Assembly: GCA_963170185.1 (NCBI GenBank) | Contig: CAUJGS010000023.1 | Location: 1 to 41,615, forward strand | Reading direction: 5' to 3' | DNA length: 41,615 bases | Origin: Bdellovibrionota bacterium | GTDB lineage: Bacteria; Bdellovibrionota; Bdellovibrionia; Bdellovibrionales; JAMPXM01 | Shown here: one piece after another, positions 1-7,371 of the stretch | Position numbering within the stretch: position 1 is the first letter of the stretch | Layout: each line of letters starts with the position of its first letter | The notes under the pieces: model-generated | Told to the model about the DNA's origin: nothing | The model's input: only the letters and a program-made list of their open reading frames with translations | Databases searched by the model: none | Made by a program: the position numbers and the translations under genes

Positions 1-79
1 CATTACTAGTCGCTTTTGAAATTTCATCCGATGTCCTTTCGCTGATCAATTCTTCGATCAATCACCACATCGAGAAAGC

Positions 80-104
80 GACTCACATGTGTTTTAAGTG
101 AGTC
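80..104 (-). terminator. Hairpin downstream of the outer-membrane protein gene, possible terminator
   Basis: A perfect 7-bp inverted repeat (GACTCAC at 80-86, GTGAGTC at 98-104, 11-base loop) lies 26 bases past the stop of the minus-strand outer-membrane protein gene. The strand leaving it leftward reads only CTTTCT, so the U tract is weak. It could end transcription or protect the 3' end of an abundant mRNA. Nothing else is recognisable in bases 1-129. Confidence 0.4.
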
Positions 105-129
105 ACCCCTCTCGAATGTGTGTGGTTGC

Positions 130-1167
130 TTAGAACACGTAAGTCAAAGCAGCCGAAGTCAGGAAGCTTGTTCCGTTGACGTTACCGTTAGTCGCAGCTG
201 CGAGAGTACCGTCAAGAGTGAAGCCACCGTGTTTGAAACCAAGACCCGCAGCAACTTTTGTGTCGTTTGCGTTCTTAACAGCTTTGTCGCCAGGCGCCGC
301 AGCAGTTTCGTTCTTTACCGAACCAAGCAAGAAACCTTGTTGGATCGATCCACGAACTGTCATCCACGAGAACATGTCTTTTTCGATACCGATGAAGACT
401 GGGAGCGAGAGCGTGTCGATTTTCTTGCCGCCAACATCCGCGTTTCCAAAGCCAAGACCTGCACCGTAGTAGATTTCCGCTACTGGGCGATGGTTCACGG
501 CAAGCGTGATCGCGAGATCTTTGCGCTCTGTGCTTACGCCAGCAGTTTCAACTTTCGACATTCCGTAGCCGATATCAGCCGAGTACGAGAGGTCGCCGTT
601 ACGCATCAGGTAGCCCGCGCCGATAGCTGGACCGCCTTCGAACTTGCTTCCTGTTTTTTCTGCCGAACCGATAGCTTCTACGTTCACGTAGAACTCTTGG
701 TTCTCTTGAACCATACCGAAGCGACCGATAACAGTCGTTTGCTTCGTGTCAGCAGGTCCGTTTTCCGAGTTCGAAAGAGAGAGCGATACCGCCCAGTCAC
801 CCGAACCGTAGAACAGATCTACTGGGTTTTCTTGTTGCAAGAAAGTAGCAGTCGTGCGGAGCGAGCGTTGGTTTTCGCTCATGTGGCCGAGGTAAGCACC
901 CCATTTTGCCGAGTCGCGAGCGATAACAAAACCACCCTCTGCTTTACCCGCTGCTGTTCCAGTTGGTCCGAACTCGTAAGTGACGTACTGACCGAGTTTA
1001 TGGATGTAAGCAGGCTGAGTGAAAATCGTCTGTGTGTCGACAAGACCGATTGCACCCTGAAGCGAGTTTACGCGCGCTTTTGAAGCCATTGCTTCGTTAG
1101 AAGAAACCACCGCGAGCAATGCTGCTGCGGCTGCTGCCAATTTAGATACTGTGTTCACTGATTTCAT
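130..1167 (-). CDS. Outer-membrane beta-barrel protein
   Basis: A 345-residue exported protein, probably a small outer-membrane barrel. The N-terminus is a signal peptide with an Ala-rich core ending near SNEAMA. The rest alternates polar and hydrophobic residues with many Gly, Tyr and Thr, as in transmembrane strands, and contains phrases such as GAGLGFGNADVGG. The last residues are LTYVF; a C-terminal Phe is the usual signal for the Bam assembly machinery. The start is the ATG at 1167, with AAGGAG eight bases upstream; an in-frame GTG three codons earlier sits too close to that site. Its own promoter, with a perfect -35 box, lies between it and the preceding operon. No specific porin family can be assigned, so substrate or structural role is unknown. 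Confidence 0.8.
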   Translation of the reverse strand: MKSVNTVSKLAAAAAALLAVVSSNEAMASKARVNSLQGAIGLVDTQTIFTQPAYIHKLGQYVTYEFGPTGTAAGKAEGGFVIARDSAKWGAYLGHMSENQRSLRTTATFLQQENPVDLFYGSGDWAVSLSLSNSENGPADTKQTTVIGRFGMVQENQEFYVNVEAIGSAEKTGSKFEGGPAIGAGYLMRNGDLSYSADIGYGMSKVETAGVSTERKDLAITLAVNHRPVAEIYYGAGLGFGNADVGGKKIDTLSLPVFIGIEKDMFSWMTVRGSIQQGFLLGSVKNETAAAPGDKAVKNANDTKVAAGLGFKHGGFTLDGTLAAATNGNVNGTSFLTSAALTYVF

Positions 1168-1207
1168 CGAACTCACTCCTTATTCCGTGAAAGGTTCGTT
1201 GGAGTGA

Positions 1208-1236
1208 ATCGCATCGAATTGTGGAAGGCCTGTCAA
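1208..1236 (-). promoter_or_regulatory. Candidate sigma70 promoter of the outer-membrane protein gene
   Basis: Reading the minus strand, a consensus TTGACA (1231-1236) is followed after 17 bases by TGCGAT (1208-1213), a 3/6 match to the -10 box. It lies after the stop of the upstream operon at 1255 and about 40 bases before the ATG at 1167, consistent with independent expression. Confidence 0.5.
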
Positions 1237-1254
1237 GCAGTGCTGAAGCAGTGC

Positions 1255-2382
1255 CTATTTTGCGGGCTGATTAAAGAAGTTCCGAATCGTGACTCGTTTC
1301 ACTTGCATTCCCGCGTAAGCCCCGCCAGGTATGGGGTTCAGAGCTTCGTCGAACGAACTCTCGCAGCGCTTCCAGAGAATCGAATCCAGCGCTCCCAATG
1401 TCTGAACGAGCGAAACTTCATGAGCCACATCGTCCGTTTGGCTCAGCACCAAACCAGATTTTGGCGCCATTCTCTTCAGCCGATCATTCCACCGCTCGGA
1501 ATTACAGGCCAAGAAACCCAGAATCTTCGGAGTCTTCTTCGCCAGAGAAAGCTTCGACGTGAGCTCCTCCAACCCCGGTTTATTCCGGCGATAGTATGGG
1601 TAATCGATCGCTCCATCCTTCAAGCGAGCAGGTGAAAAATCAGGCCCTCCGCCATCTCGCGCATGTCCTATGTAAAACAAGGCGTCCGCCTCTTCTATAC
1701 CTGACATGAATGCCCGCTTCGCCTGGGCTGACTTCTCTTCTTGCTCTTTTACAAACGCGCGGTTGATGCGATCACTCGAGCTATACGCACTAGCGACGAT
1801 TCTCAGCTTCACTTTGTGACTCGCGCCGCTGGGACCTTTAACTACTTTCTCCAGAATGTCGGCATCTTCTTCCGAACGCTTAAAGCCGCACACCGCTACG
1901 TTGGAGTTACAGGGCGTCACCAAACGATCAATCAACGATTGTCGAGAAATCACATCATCGACTGTGCGCTCATAACTCGCGTCGTAGTATCCGAATACGA
2001 TACGCACATCGATTTCCGGCTTTGAATAAAAATTCTCCCATGTTTTTTGGCAACGCGCGAGGGGAGATCCTTCTTGAGCGGTCGTCTCACCCGCCGTACT
2101 TGCATGGCAGTCCACGCAATTGTGTTGGTCGTATCGCAAATAGTCCAAAACCGTGTCGGCACTCTCAATTAGGTTCAAGTGTCGTTGCAAAACCTCAGCC
2201 TGCATCTGTTCGTCGGTTTTTCTCGGAGGCTGGGCGCTCGAAGCTCTAGGCGGAGTGGAGGCCCCCGTCTTTTGCTGCGCTCGTACCTGAGCTTCTGAAT
2301 CAGGAGTCGCCACAATGATCAACGCCGTCAGCGCAGACAAAACCAATGGTGATTTAAGAGGTTTCGAGAAAGAGACGCGCAT
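1255..2382 (-). CDS. Exported protein with CXXCH motif and caspase/CHAT-like His/Cys pair
   Basis: A 375-residue protein I cannot name. Residues 1-31 form a signal peptide, followed by a Pro/Ser/Thr/Gln-rich linker. CVDCH at 89-93 is a c-type haem attachment motif. The C-terminal half resembles the clan CD (caspase, CHAT, gingipain) fold: a strand VRIVF near 126, a hydrophobic strand running into GHA (His240), and ILGFLACNS with Cys293. That is the usual order and context of the catalytic His and Cys in that clan. Further cysteines are C109, C158, C165 and C340. The ATG overlaps the upstream gene's TGA by one base, so the two are almost certainly one operon. Peptidase activity and haem binding are inferences from motifs. 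A c-type cytochrome domain alone would usually show a distal Met, which I cannot place. Confidence 0.6.
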   Translation of the reverse strand: MRVSFSKPLKSPLVLSALTALIIVATPDSEAQVRAQQKTGASTPPRASSAQPPRKTDEQMQAEVLQRHLNLIESADTVLDYLRYDQHNCVDCHASTAGETTAQEGSPLARCQKTWENFYSKPEIDVRIVFGYYDASYERTVDDVISRQSLIDRLVTPCNSNVAVCGFKRSEEDADILEKVVKGPSGASHKVKLRIVASAYSSSDRINRAFVKEQEEKSAQAKRAFMSGIEEADALFYIGHARDGGGPDFSPARLKDGAIDYPYYRRNKPGLEELTSKLSLAKKTPKILGFLACNSERWNDRLKRMAPKSGLVLSQTDDVAHEVSLVQTLGALDSILWKRCESSFDEALNPIPGGAYAGMQVKRVTIRNFFNQPAK

Positions 2383-3305
2383 CAGGGACTCTCTTTTTTT
2401 CCCAGTTGAAGTGCACGTGCCTCGATCGACTCGCAGAGTTTGCGAGTCACTTCGCTCTTATCAAGGACACACGATATTCCATTTTTCGCTCCGGCGACCT
2501 CACGATACGTGGCCGCGAACTCTCTATCATCCATAGCGGCAAGCTGCCGATAGACACGCTCACGAACCTGATAAGGGTTCACCTTGATCGCCGTCTTCAA
2601 AAAGCGATAACGGTCTTTTTCCGGATATTCATTAATACGAAACCAATCGACGGAATGCATCCGTATCTCATAGACGTCATTCGCAAGAAGCTTCTCAAGA
2701 TCTTGAATCGAAGGCTTACCGCCCGACTCCTGCATCCCGTCCGTCAACGCTCCGATGGCCGCAAGACGGTCCGCCGACGGCACCTTGCTGTCTTGCAAAA
2801 ACTTGATTTCGTTCTTCACCACATCACTATTCAACTCACCGGCCTTCGCTTTTAACCGAAGAGAAAGCGCGCGCATTTTCCCGTCCATGCCAAAACCGCG
2901 CTGCTGCTGCGAAAGAATCCCAAGCACAGTCTTCGCATCACCGGCGCGAAACGCCTTGTTGCGACTCAACATTTCGATGGAACGTATCCAACGTCCTAGC
3001 TCGAAACCGGAGGCGGCCGGAAGCCAAGCTCCCGATTCGGCGATGAACTTGTCGAGTTCTTTTTCGCTCAGCGACCGAATCAGCGAGGCCTTCCGCCCAG
3101 CCGTCACTTCATCGTCGTCTAGCTGGATCACGAGTTCATCAAACTGAGTCGGCTTTGCAGTCGCCGTCGGCTTCGGATCAGCGGCAAACGCGACAGGGAT
3201 CGCGATCAGAAGCATGGTCAGCACAACGCCGACCACGACTGAACCCGACGTGAGGGTCAGAGACTTTAGCACCTTTATAAACTGTAAATTTCCTTGTGAT
3301 TCCAC
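2382..3305 (-). CDS. Exported helical protein, operon partner of the CXXCH protein
   Basis: A 307-residue protein of unknown function. Residues about 12-41 are a long hydrophobic signal sequence ending AFA, followed by a short Pro/Thr/Lys linker. The rest is predicted to be almost entirely helical, with repeated charged/hydrophobic blocks that look like HEAT- or armadillo-type repeats (for example DVYEIRMHSVDWFRI). Two late cysteines (in SCVLD and KLCES) could form a disulfide in the periplasm. The reading frame opens with GTG at 3305, preceded only by AAAGAG two bases upstream, so the true start may lie a few codons downstream. Its TGA shares a base with the next gene's ATG. I infer that the pair acts together in the periplasm, with this protein as scaffold or partner. 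Confidence 0.65.
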   Translation of the reverse strand: MESQGNLQFIKVLKSLTLTSGSVVVGVVLTMLLIAIPVAFAADPKPTATAKPTQFDELVIQLDDDEVTAGRKASLIRSLSEKELDKFIAESGAWLPAASGFELGRWIRSIEMLSRNKAFRAGDAKTVLGILSQQQRGFGMDGKMRALSLRLKAKAGELNSDVVKNEIKFLQDSKVPSADRLAAIGALTDGMQESGGKPSIQDLEKLLANDVYEIRMHSVDWFRINEYPEKDRYRFLKTAIKVNPYQVRERVYRQLAAMDDREFAATYREVAGAKNGISCVLDKSEVTRKLCESIEARALQLGKKESP

Positions 3306-3314
3306 AACTCTTTA

Positions 3315-3327
3315 TCGGAACTTCCGA
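3315..3327. promoter_or_regulatory. Perfect inverted repeat between divergent genes, possible operator
   Basis: TCGGAA-C-TTCCGA is a perfect 6-bp inverted repeat around one base. It is in the 60-base gap between the exported helical protein (leftward) and the Smr gene (rightward), where promoters for both must lie. No known regulator site is recognised. Confidence 0.3.
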
Positions 3328-3365
3328 TTGAATTTCGAGGTCCGGCCCCGCTAAAATCGTGAGAT

Positions 3366-3617
3366 ATGGGAAAGTCGGACCAGAAGAAAGTCCAGATGCC
3401 GACACTTGATCTGCACGGCTACGTCGTAGCTGACGTTGTGGATGCCGTGGATCGCTTTTTAGTAAATTGCCAACGCAAAGGCGTACGCAAGGCCCGTATC
3501 ATCACGGGACGCGGTACAGGAGCGGTACGCAATGCCGCTCTCGACTGGCTGAAACGCGGGGGCTTTCCCTACTCCACGGAAAATGAGGGGTCTTTTGTCG
3601 TTCATCTAGACGACTAG
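3366..3617 (+). CDS. Small Smr-domain protein
   Basis: An 83-residue stand-alone Smr (small MutS-related) domain. The family hallmarks are the LDLHG motif at residues 14-18 and the loop TGRGTG near 47-52, followed by a helix (VRNAALDWL) and a closing strand (GSFVVHLDD). Smr domains bind or cut branched DNA or act as RNA endonucleases on stalled-ribosome mRNA. No MutS2 part is present, so this is the short form. The ATG at 3366 has only a weak ribosome site (GTGAGAT). It is 35 bases upstream of orn on the same strand, so a shared transcript and an RNA-related role are reasonable but inferred. Confidence 0.85.
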   Translation: MGKSDQKKVQMPTLDLHGYVVADVVDAVDRFLVNCQRKGVRKARIITGRGTGAVRNAALDWLKRGGFPYSTENEGSFVVHLDD

Positions 3618-3652
3618 AAACTCCATCGAAAAAATCGACTGAAAGGACCACG

Positions 3653-4168
3653 ATGACGAAGATGTTATGGCTCGATATGGAAATGACCGGTCTCGATGTG
3701 GAAAAGGAAGTTCCTATCGAAGTCGCCGCGATCATCTGCAACAACGAGTTTCAAGAGCTAGAAACCTATCATGCAGTCATCAAACAGCCCCAGGAGTTCT
3801 TGGATCGCATGGATCAATGGAACCAAGAGCACCACGGCGCCTCGGGCCTCACCGCAGCCGTAGCAAACGGTAAGGCACCGGCCATTGTCGAACTGGAACT
3901 GATGCAGTTCGTGGATCGCCACTTTCAAGGCGAGCCCGCCGTCTTATGCGGGAACTCCATCGGACAAGACCGCCTCTTTATCAATCGCCACCTTCCGCAG
4001 CTGGCAAAGAAGCTGCACTATCGCATGCTTGACGTGACGTCATGGAAGGTCGTTTTTCAGAATATCTTTGGAATCAAGTTCGAGAAAATGAACTCCCACC
4101 GAGCAATCGACGACATTCGCGAAAGCATCGACGAGCTTCGTCACTATATGAAGTTTGTTAAGCCGTAA
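3653..4168 (+). CDS. orn: Oligoribonuclease
   Basis: Orn, the 3'-5' exoribonuclease that degrades 2-5 nucleotide RNAs, and pGpG, to mononucleotides in the cytoplasm. At 171 residues it is close to the usual 180. The DEDDh catalytic set is complete: Asp8 and Glu10 in WLDMEMTGLD, Asp106 in GNSIGQDR, His149 and Asp154 in SHRAIDDIRES. AAAGGA five bases before the ATG at 3653 fixes the start. It follows the Smr-domain gene and faces ahcY across a strong two-way terminator. Family assignment is secure. Confidence 0.97.
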   Translation: MTKMLWLDMEMTGLDVEKEVPIEVAAIICNNEFQELETYHAVIKQPQEFLDRMDQWNQEHHGASGLTAAVANGKAPAIVELELMQFVDRHFQGEPAVLCGNSIGQDRLFINRHLPQLAKKLHYRMLDVTSWKVVFQNIFGIKFEKMNSHRAIDDIRESIDELRHYMKFVKP

Positions 4169-4200
4169 GGCCCTCAGCGGTTTTCATAGCCCGGAAATAA

Positions 4201-4233
4201 AAAAGCCTGTCGGGATCCACCGACAGGCTTTTT
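4201..4233. terminator. Bidirectional rho-independent terminator between orn and ahcY
   Basis: AAAAGCCTGTCGG (4201-4213) and CCGACAGGCTTTT (4220-4232) form a perfect 13-bp stem with a 6-base loop. The A-rich left arm and T-rich right arm give a U tract in both directions. It sits 32 bases after the orn stop and 29 bases after the ahcY stop, so it can serve both convergent genes. Confidence 0.9.
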
Positions 4234-4261
4234 CGTACACGTCTATTCGTGACCACTACGC

Positions 4262-5680
4262 TTAGTAACGATAGTGCTCAGGCTTGAATGGACCTGTTTT
4301 TTCCATACCCAAGTACTTCGACTGCTTGTCCGAAAGAACAGTCAGCTGCACGCCGATTTTCTTCAAGTGCAACGACGCCACTTTTTCGTCGAGTTCTTTA
4401 GGAAGACGGTACACCGCGATCTGCTTGTACTTCTCACGGTTTGTCCAGAGTTCCATCTGAGCGATGACTTGGTTCGTGAACGATGTCGACATCACGAAGG
4501 AAGGGTGTCCTGTCGCGCATCCGAGGTTCACAAGACGACCCTTCGCCAAAACGATGATCTCGTGACCATTCTTCAGCGTGTGGATGTCGACCTGAGGCTT
4601 TACTTCGCGCATAGCAGAGTTCTTGTTGAGCCAAGCCATGTCGATTTCGATATCGAAGTGCCCGATGTTGCACACGATTGCGCGATGCTTCATCGCGGAG
4701 AAGTGTTTGTCGGTGATGATATCGCAGCAGCCAGTTGCCGTAACGAAGATGTCGCCGATCTTTGCCGCTTCTTCCATCGTCGTGACTTCGAAACCTTCCA
4801 TCGCGGCTTGGAGCGCACAGATTGGGTCGATTTCAGTCACGAGAACACGCGAGCCGTACGAACGCATCGAGTGCGCGCAGCCCTTGCCTACGTCGCCGTA
4901 GCCAGCAACGACGACGACTTTACCCGCAAGCATCACGTCTGTTGCGCGCTTGATCCCGTCGGCCAGCGATTCACGGCAGCCGTAGAGGTTATCGAATTTC
5001 GACTTCGTTACCGAGTCATTGACGTTGATAACTGGAAGCTTCAGAAGACCTTTAGCAGCCATCTTCTCGGCATTGTGAACACCTGTCGTCGTCTCTTCCG
5101 AGATTCCGAGAAGCTGCTTCACGCCTTCAGCAAAGCGCGCTTCGTGCATCATATTTGTGAGGTCGCCACCGTCATCCAAGATGAGGTCGTAGCCTTCTGG
5201 TCCCCAACCGATGATCGTTTGTTCAACACACCAGTTGTACTCCTCTTCCGTTTCGCCTTTCCAAGCGAAAACCGGAATACCCGCCGCCGCGATCGCAACC
5301 GCCGCGTGATCTTGAGTCGAGAAGATGTTGCAGCTCGACCAACGAACCTTCGCACCAAGCGCCGTCAGCGTCTCGATAAGAACAGCCGTTTGAATTGTCA
5401 TGTGGAGACAGCCCGTGATACGTGCGCCCTTAAGAGGTTGTTTCGCGCCATACTCTTCGCGCAGAGCCATGAGGCCTGGCATTTCTGTCTCAGCCAGGCG
5501 GATCTCTTCGCGGCCCCAACGAGCGAGCTCTTCGAAGAGCTTCGCGTCTTCCATCGCGGCTTTGCAGACGCGGTAGTCCGGTTTTCCATCTTTGGTCTTC
5601 GCGACGTTCGAAAGTGCATTCGTCATTGTTTTAGTCCCAGTCGTTGTGGTGGGCGCGCTAGTGCCTGCATCAAGTGCCAT
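4262..5680 (-). CDS. ahcY: Adenosylhomocysteinase (SAH hydrolase)
   Basis: AhcY hydrolyses S-adenosylhomocysteine to adenosine and homocysteine using bound NAD, clearing the product that inhibits methyltransferases. The 472 residues match the bacterial family. Typical blocks are [49 protein letters not shown], the Rossmann NAD loop GYGDVGKG, and the C-terminal [17 protein letters not shown] eight bases before the ATG at 5680 supports the start. The first 18 residues are Ala/Thr-rich and look like an unstructured extension. No SAM-cycle gene is next to it, and the 124-base upstream region shows no SAH riboswitch that I could recognise. It ends at the terminator shared with orn. Confidence 0.97.
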   Translation of the reverse strand: MALDAGTSAPTTTTGTKTMTNALSNVAKTKDGKPDYRVCKAAMEDAKLFEELARWGREEIRLAETEMPGLMALREEYGAKQPLKGARITGCLHMTIQTAVLIETLTALGAKVRWSSCNIFSTQDHAAVAIAAAGIPVFAWKGETEEEYNWCVEQTIIGWGPEGYDLILDDGGDLTNMMHEARFAEGVKQLLGISEETTTGVHNAEKMAAKGLLKLPVINVNDSVTKSKFDNLYGCRESLADGIKRATDVMLAGKVVVVAGYGDVGKGCAHSMRSYGSRVLVTEIDPICALQAAMEGFEVTTMEEAAKIGDIFVTATGCCDIITDKHFSAMKHRAIVCNIGHFDIEIDMAWLNKNSAMREVKPQVDIHTLKNGHEIIVLAKGRLVNLGCATGHPSFVMSTSFTNQVIAQMELWTNREKYKQIAVYRLPKELDEKVASLHLKKIGVQLTVLSDKQSKYLGMEKTGPFKPEHYRY

Positions 5681-5730
5681 TTCACAAGCCTTTCCATCTT
5701 AAATATTTAACCAAATAGTTGATGCAAGAC

Positions 5731-5758
5731 CGTATGCGAACGCCCGCCCTGCGGTCAA
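5731..5758 (-). promoter_or_regulatory. Candidate ahcY promoter
   Basis: On the minus strand TTGACC (5753-5758) is followed after 16 bases by CATACG (5731-5736), a weak -10 match. It lies about 50 bases before the ahcY ATG in the gap after map. The -35 is good; the -10 is poor, so this is only a candidate. Confidence 0.3.
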
Positions 5759-5804
5759 GCCAGCGGTCGACTATGTGGACGCTTTCGTTGGCTGAAACAG
5801 CCTA

Positions 5805-6560
5805 TTAAGGAACGGTCAGGATCTCAGGTCCGTTTTCGGTGATCAGCACCGTGTGCTCAAACTGGGCAGAAAGGCACTTATCCGAGGTGATGTACCAGAA
5901 GATTTTCGAGTTCGGGATAGCAAACTCAATCATTTCCGCGTCAGTCTCGTTTAGCATTGGTTCAACAGTGATCGTGCCGCCCGGCAATAGACGGTCGCCA
6001 CGCCCCTTTTTCCCAAAGCTAGGGACAAACGGGTCTTCATGGAAGCCCCGACCAATACCATGGCCCCCGATCTCTTCCACGACGTAAAAACCGCTCTTGG
6101 TTGCAAACTTATTGATGGCAAAGCCGATATCGCCCGTCGTACCAAACGGCGTGATCGCCTCGATCCCTTTTTCCATGGCCTTTTTGGCCGCTTCCGTGAT
6201 CTTACGAGCGTTCTCTGAAACTTCGCCTACATAGAACGTGGCCGAGGTGTCGCCGTGAAATCCGTCGAGAAGGCATGTGACATCCACGTTCACAATATCC
6301 CCCTCTTTCAAGACCTCAGCACCGGGAACACCGTGACAGATCACGTGGTTGACCGACGTACAGATCGACTTCGGATACCCTTTGTAACCAAGCGGAGCGG
6401 GCTTGGCACCATGGCTGAGAGTGAAGTCATGGGCGATCTTGTCGAGCTCATCTGTCGTGATCCCGGGGCGAACAAACTTTCCGGTGTGCTCCAGACAGCG
6501 CGCCGCGAGTTTTCCCACTTTGGCCATGAGCTGGATTTCTTCTTTGGTCTTGATGGTCAT
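5805..6560 (-). CDS. map: Methionine aminopeptidase, type I
   Basis: Removes the initiator Met from new proteins in the cytoplasm. With the ATG at 6560 the protein is 251 residues, and all five metal ligands are visible: Asp93, Asp104, His167 (GGHGIG), Glu200 (VEPML) and Glu235 (QFEHTVLIT); His76 is the conserved substrate-side histidine. It opens with MTIKTKEEIQLM, the normal type I start. An in-frame ATG 12 codons upstream (6596) is possible, but only 9 bases separate it from the terminator T tract of the preceding gene, and it has no ribosome site. The downstream start leaves room for a promoter. Neither start has a clear Shine-Dalgarno, so this choice is moderately sure; the identity is secure. 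Confidence 0.95.
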   Translation of the reverse strand: MTIKTKEEIQLMAKVGKLAARCLEHTGKFVRPGITTDELDKIAHDFTLSHGAKPAPLGYKGYPKSICTSVNHVICHGVPGAEVLKEGDIVNVDVTCLLDGFHGDTSATFYVGEVSENARKITEAAKKAMEKGIEAITPFGTTGDIGFAINKFATKSGFYVVEEIGGHGIGRGFHEDPFVPSFGKKGRGDRLLPGGTITVEPMLNETDAEMIEFAIPNSKIFWYITSDKCLSAQFEHTVLITENGPEILTVP

Positions 6561-6604
6561 GTGCCGATTTCTATCACACTCTTCGGCCAAAAACATCTTT
6601 GGTC

Positions 6605-6639
6605 CAAAACAAAAAACCCCGACCTTGAGGGCCGGGGTT
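6605..6639 (-). terminator. Rho-independent terminator of the SWIB gene
   Basis: AACCCCG (6615-6621) pairs with CGGGGTT (6633-6639). An A/C mismatch and two further G-C pairs extend the stem inward. On the minus strand the hairpin runs straight into TTTTTTGTTTT (6605-6615). It lies 30 bases past the SWIB stop and separates that gene from map. Confidence 0.85.
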
Positions 6640-6669
6640 CCGTTTTAAAGGCTTATGAGGCCTTCAAAA

Positions 6670-7029
6670 TTACTTCGACAGGTGCTTCGAAGCGAACTTT
6701 GTGAGTTCGAACATTGTAACTGTCTTTTTGCCGCCGAAGATTGGCTTCAGCTTGTCGTCAGCGTGGATCATGCGACGGTTAACTTTGTCTTGCAGACCAT
6801 GCTTGTGGATGTAGTCCCACATTTTCTTTGCAACTTGTGGACGAGGAAGTGGCTTCGAACCAACGATTTCAGCGAGTTGTGCGCTTGGAGTCAGCGGAGC
6901 CATGAACGCCGCGTTTGGCTTGCGCTTTGTTTTCGCTTTTTTTGGAGCGGCTTTTTTAGTCGCTTTTTTTGGAGCGGCTTTTTTAGTCGCTTTTTTCGCT
7001 GCTTTCTTCGTGGCTTTCTTCTTTGCCAT
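6670..7029 (-). CDS. SWIB-domain protein with histone H1-like Lys/Ala tail
   Basis: A 119-residue DNA-binding-type protein. Residues 1-37 are a basic tail of Lys, Ala and Pro with repeated KKAT and KKAAP units, like histone H1 or the tails of bacterial histone-like proteins. Residues about 40-119 form a SWIB/MDM2-type domain (PLTPSAQLAEIVG, RPQVAKKMWDYIHKHGLQD, RMIHADDKLKPIFG, MFELTKFASKHL). SWIB proteins occur in eukaryotic chromatin remodellers, chlamydiae and some other bacteria, with or without such a tail. The likely role is binding the nucleoid or regulating transcription; this is inferred. AAGGAG eight bases before the ATG sets the start. It has its own terminator and a palindrome-rich upstream region, so its expression may be specially controlled. 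Confidence 0.92.
   Translation of the reverse strand: MAKKKATKKAAKKATKKAAPKKATKKAAPKKAKTKRKPNAAFMAPLTPSAQLAEIVGSKPLPRPQVAKKMWDYIHKHGLQDKVNRRMIHADDKLKPIFGGKKTVTMFELTKFASKHLSK
6933..6997. repeat. 27-bp tandem repeat encoding the basic tail
   Basis: Two identical 27-bp units (6933-6959 and 6960-6986) plus the start of a third lie within the Lys/Ala/Pro tail of the SWIB gene. Each encodes nine residues, so unit gain or loss would keep the frame and change tail length. Confidence 0.8.
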
Positions 7030-7034
7030 CGTTC

Positions 7035-7139
7035 TTACTCCTTAAGGCCGTTTATTCGGCACTTGTATTGTTCTAGTTCTTCCCTCGACATTTCCCTAGA
7101 GAGTTTCACTAGGTAATTTGCCTTTATCAGTCTCGACAC
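7035..7139 (-). CDS. Possible small ORF (34 codons) leading into the SWIB gene
   Basis: A GTG-started frame of 34 codons ends with TAA five bases before the SWIB ATG, its stop overlapping the SWIB ribosome site. The predicted peptide is charged and helical (SREELEQYK near its end). It uses several codons that are uncommon in the neighbouring genes (AGA, ATA, CTA, AGG). No Shine-Dalgarno precedes the GTG. It could be a leader peptide, a small protein, or a chance frame in a regulatory region; the palindromes in it favour the last view. Confidence 0.2.
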   Translation of the reverse strand: MSRLIKANYLVKLSREMSREELEQYKCRINGLKE

Positions 7140-7371
7140 CTTGGATGATGAGCCGACTCTCAAGCGCTTGTCCAAAGAAAAATGCAAAAAAATTAAAAAT
7201 TCTCCTAGGGGAACCCCGGAAACCCTCCCCACTGGCCCCCCAGAGAGCACCTTTCCTATGACCTTCGGACCCCATTTTCCAGTCCGGCGAAGAGACGTTT
7301 TCCCTAGGAAAACGACGGCTCCGACCGCACCACTCGCTCCAGATTCCCTAGGGAAATCACCGCTCCTAGGG
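7091..7371. promoter_or_regulatory. Cluster of CCTAGG-centred palindromes upstream of the SWIB gene
   Basis: Six sites share the core (C)CTAGG or a close variant, with TTC/GAA-like flanks. They lie at 7091-7103, 7104-7115, about 7200-7212, 7300-7313, 7344-7355 (a perfect 12-bp palindrome, TTCCCTAGGGAA) and 7363-7371. They cover the gap between the SWIB gene and the MFS gene and run about 65 bases into the MFS 3' end. A run of A/T (7183-7199) lies among them. The arrangement looks like a multi-site operator. Confidence 0.4.

Noticed and set aside
118-1083. A 321-codon plus-strand frame opposite the outer-membrane protein gene.
   Set aside because: Its translation is low-quality (many Arg, Ser, Cys, no domain), while the minus strand has a signal peptide, a ribosome site, a promoter and a C-terminal Phe.
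4274-5710. A 478-codon open frame on the plus strand opposite ahcY.
   Set aside because: It lies wholly antisense to a well conserved enzyme and its translation is Arg/His/Phe-rich with no family features; it is a by-product of ahcY codon use.
5681-5804. SAH riboswitch upstream of ahcY.
   Set aside because: The leader lacks the conserved core sequence and pairing of the ahcY-type riboswitch as far as I can judge by eye.
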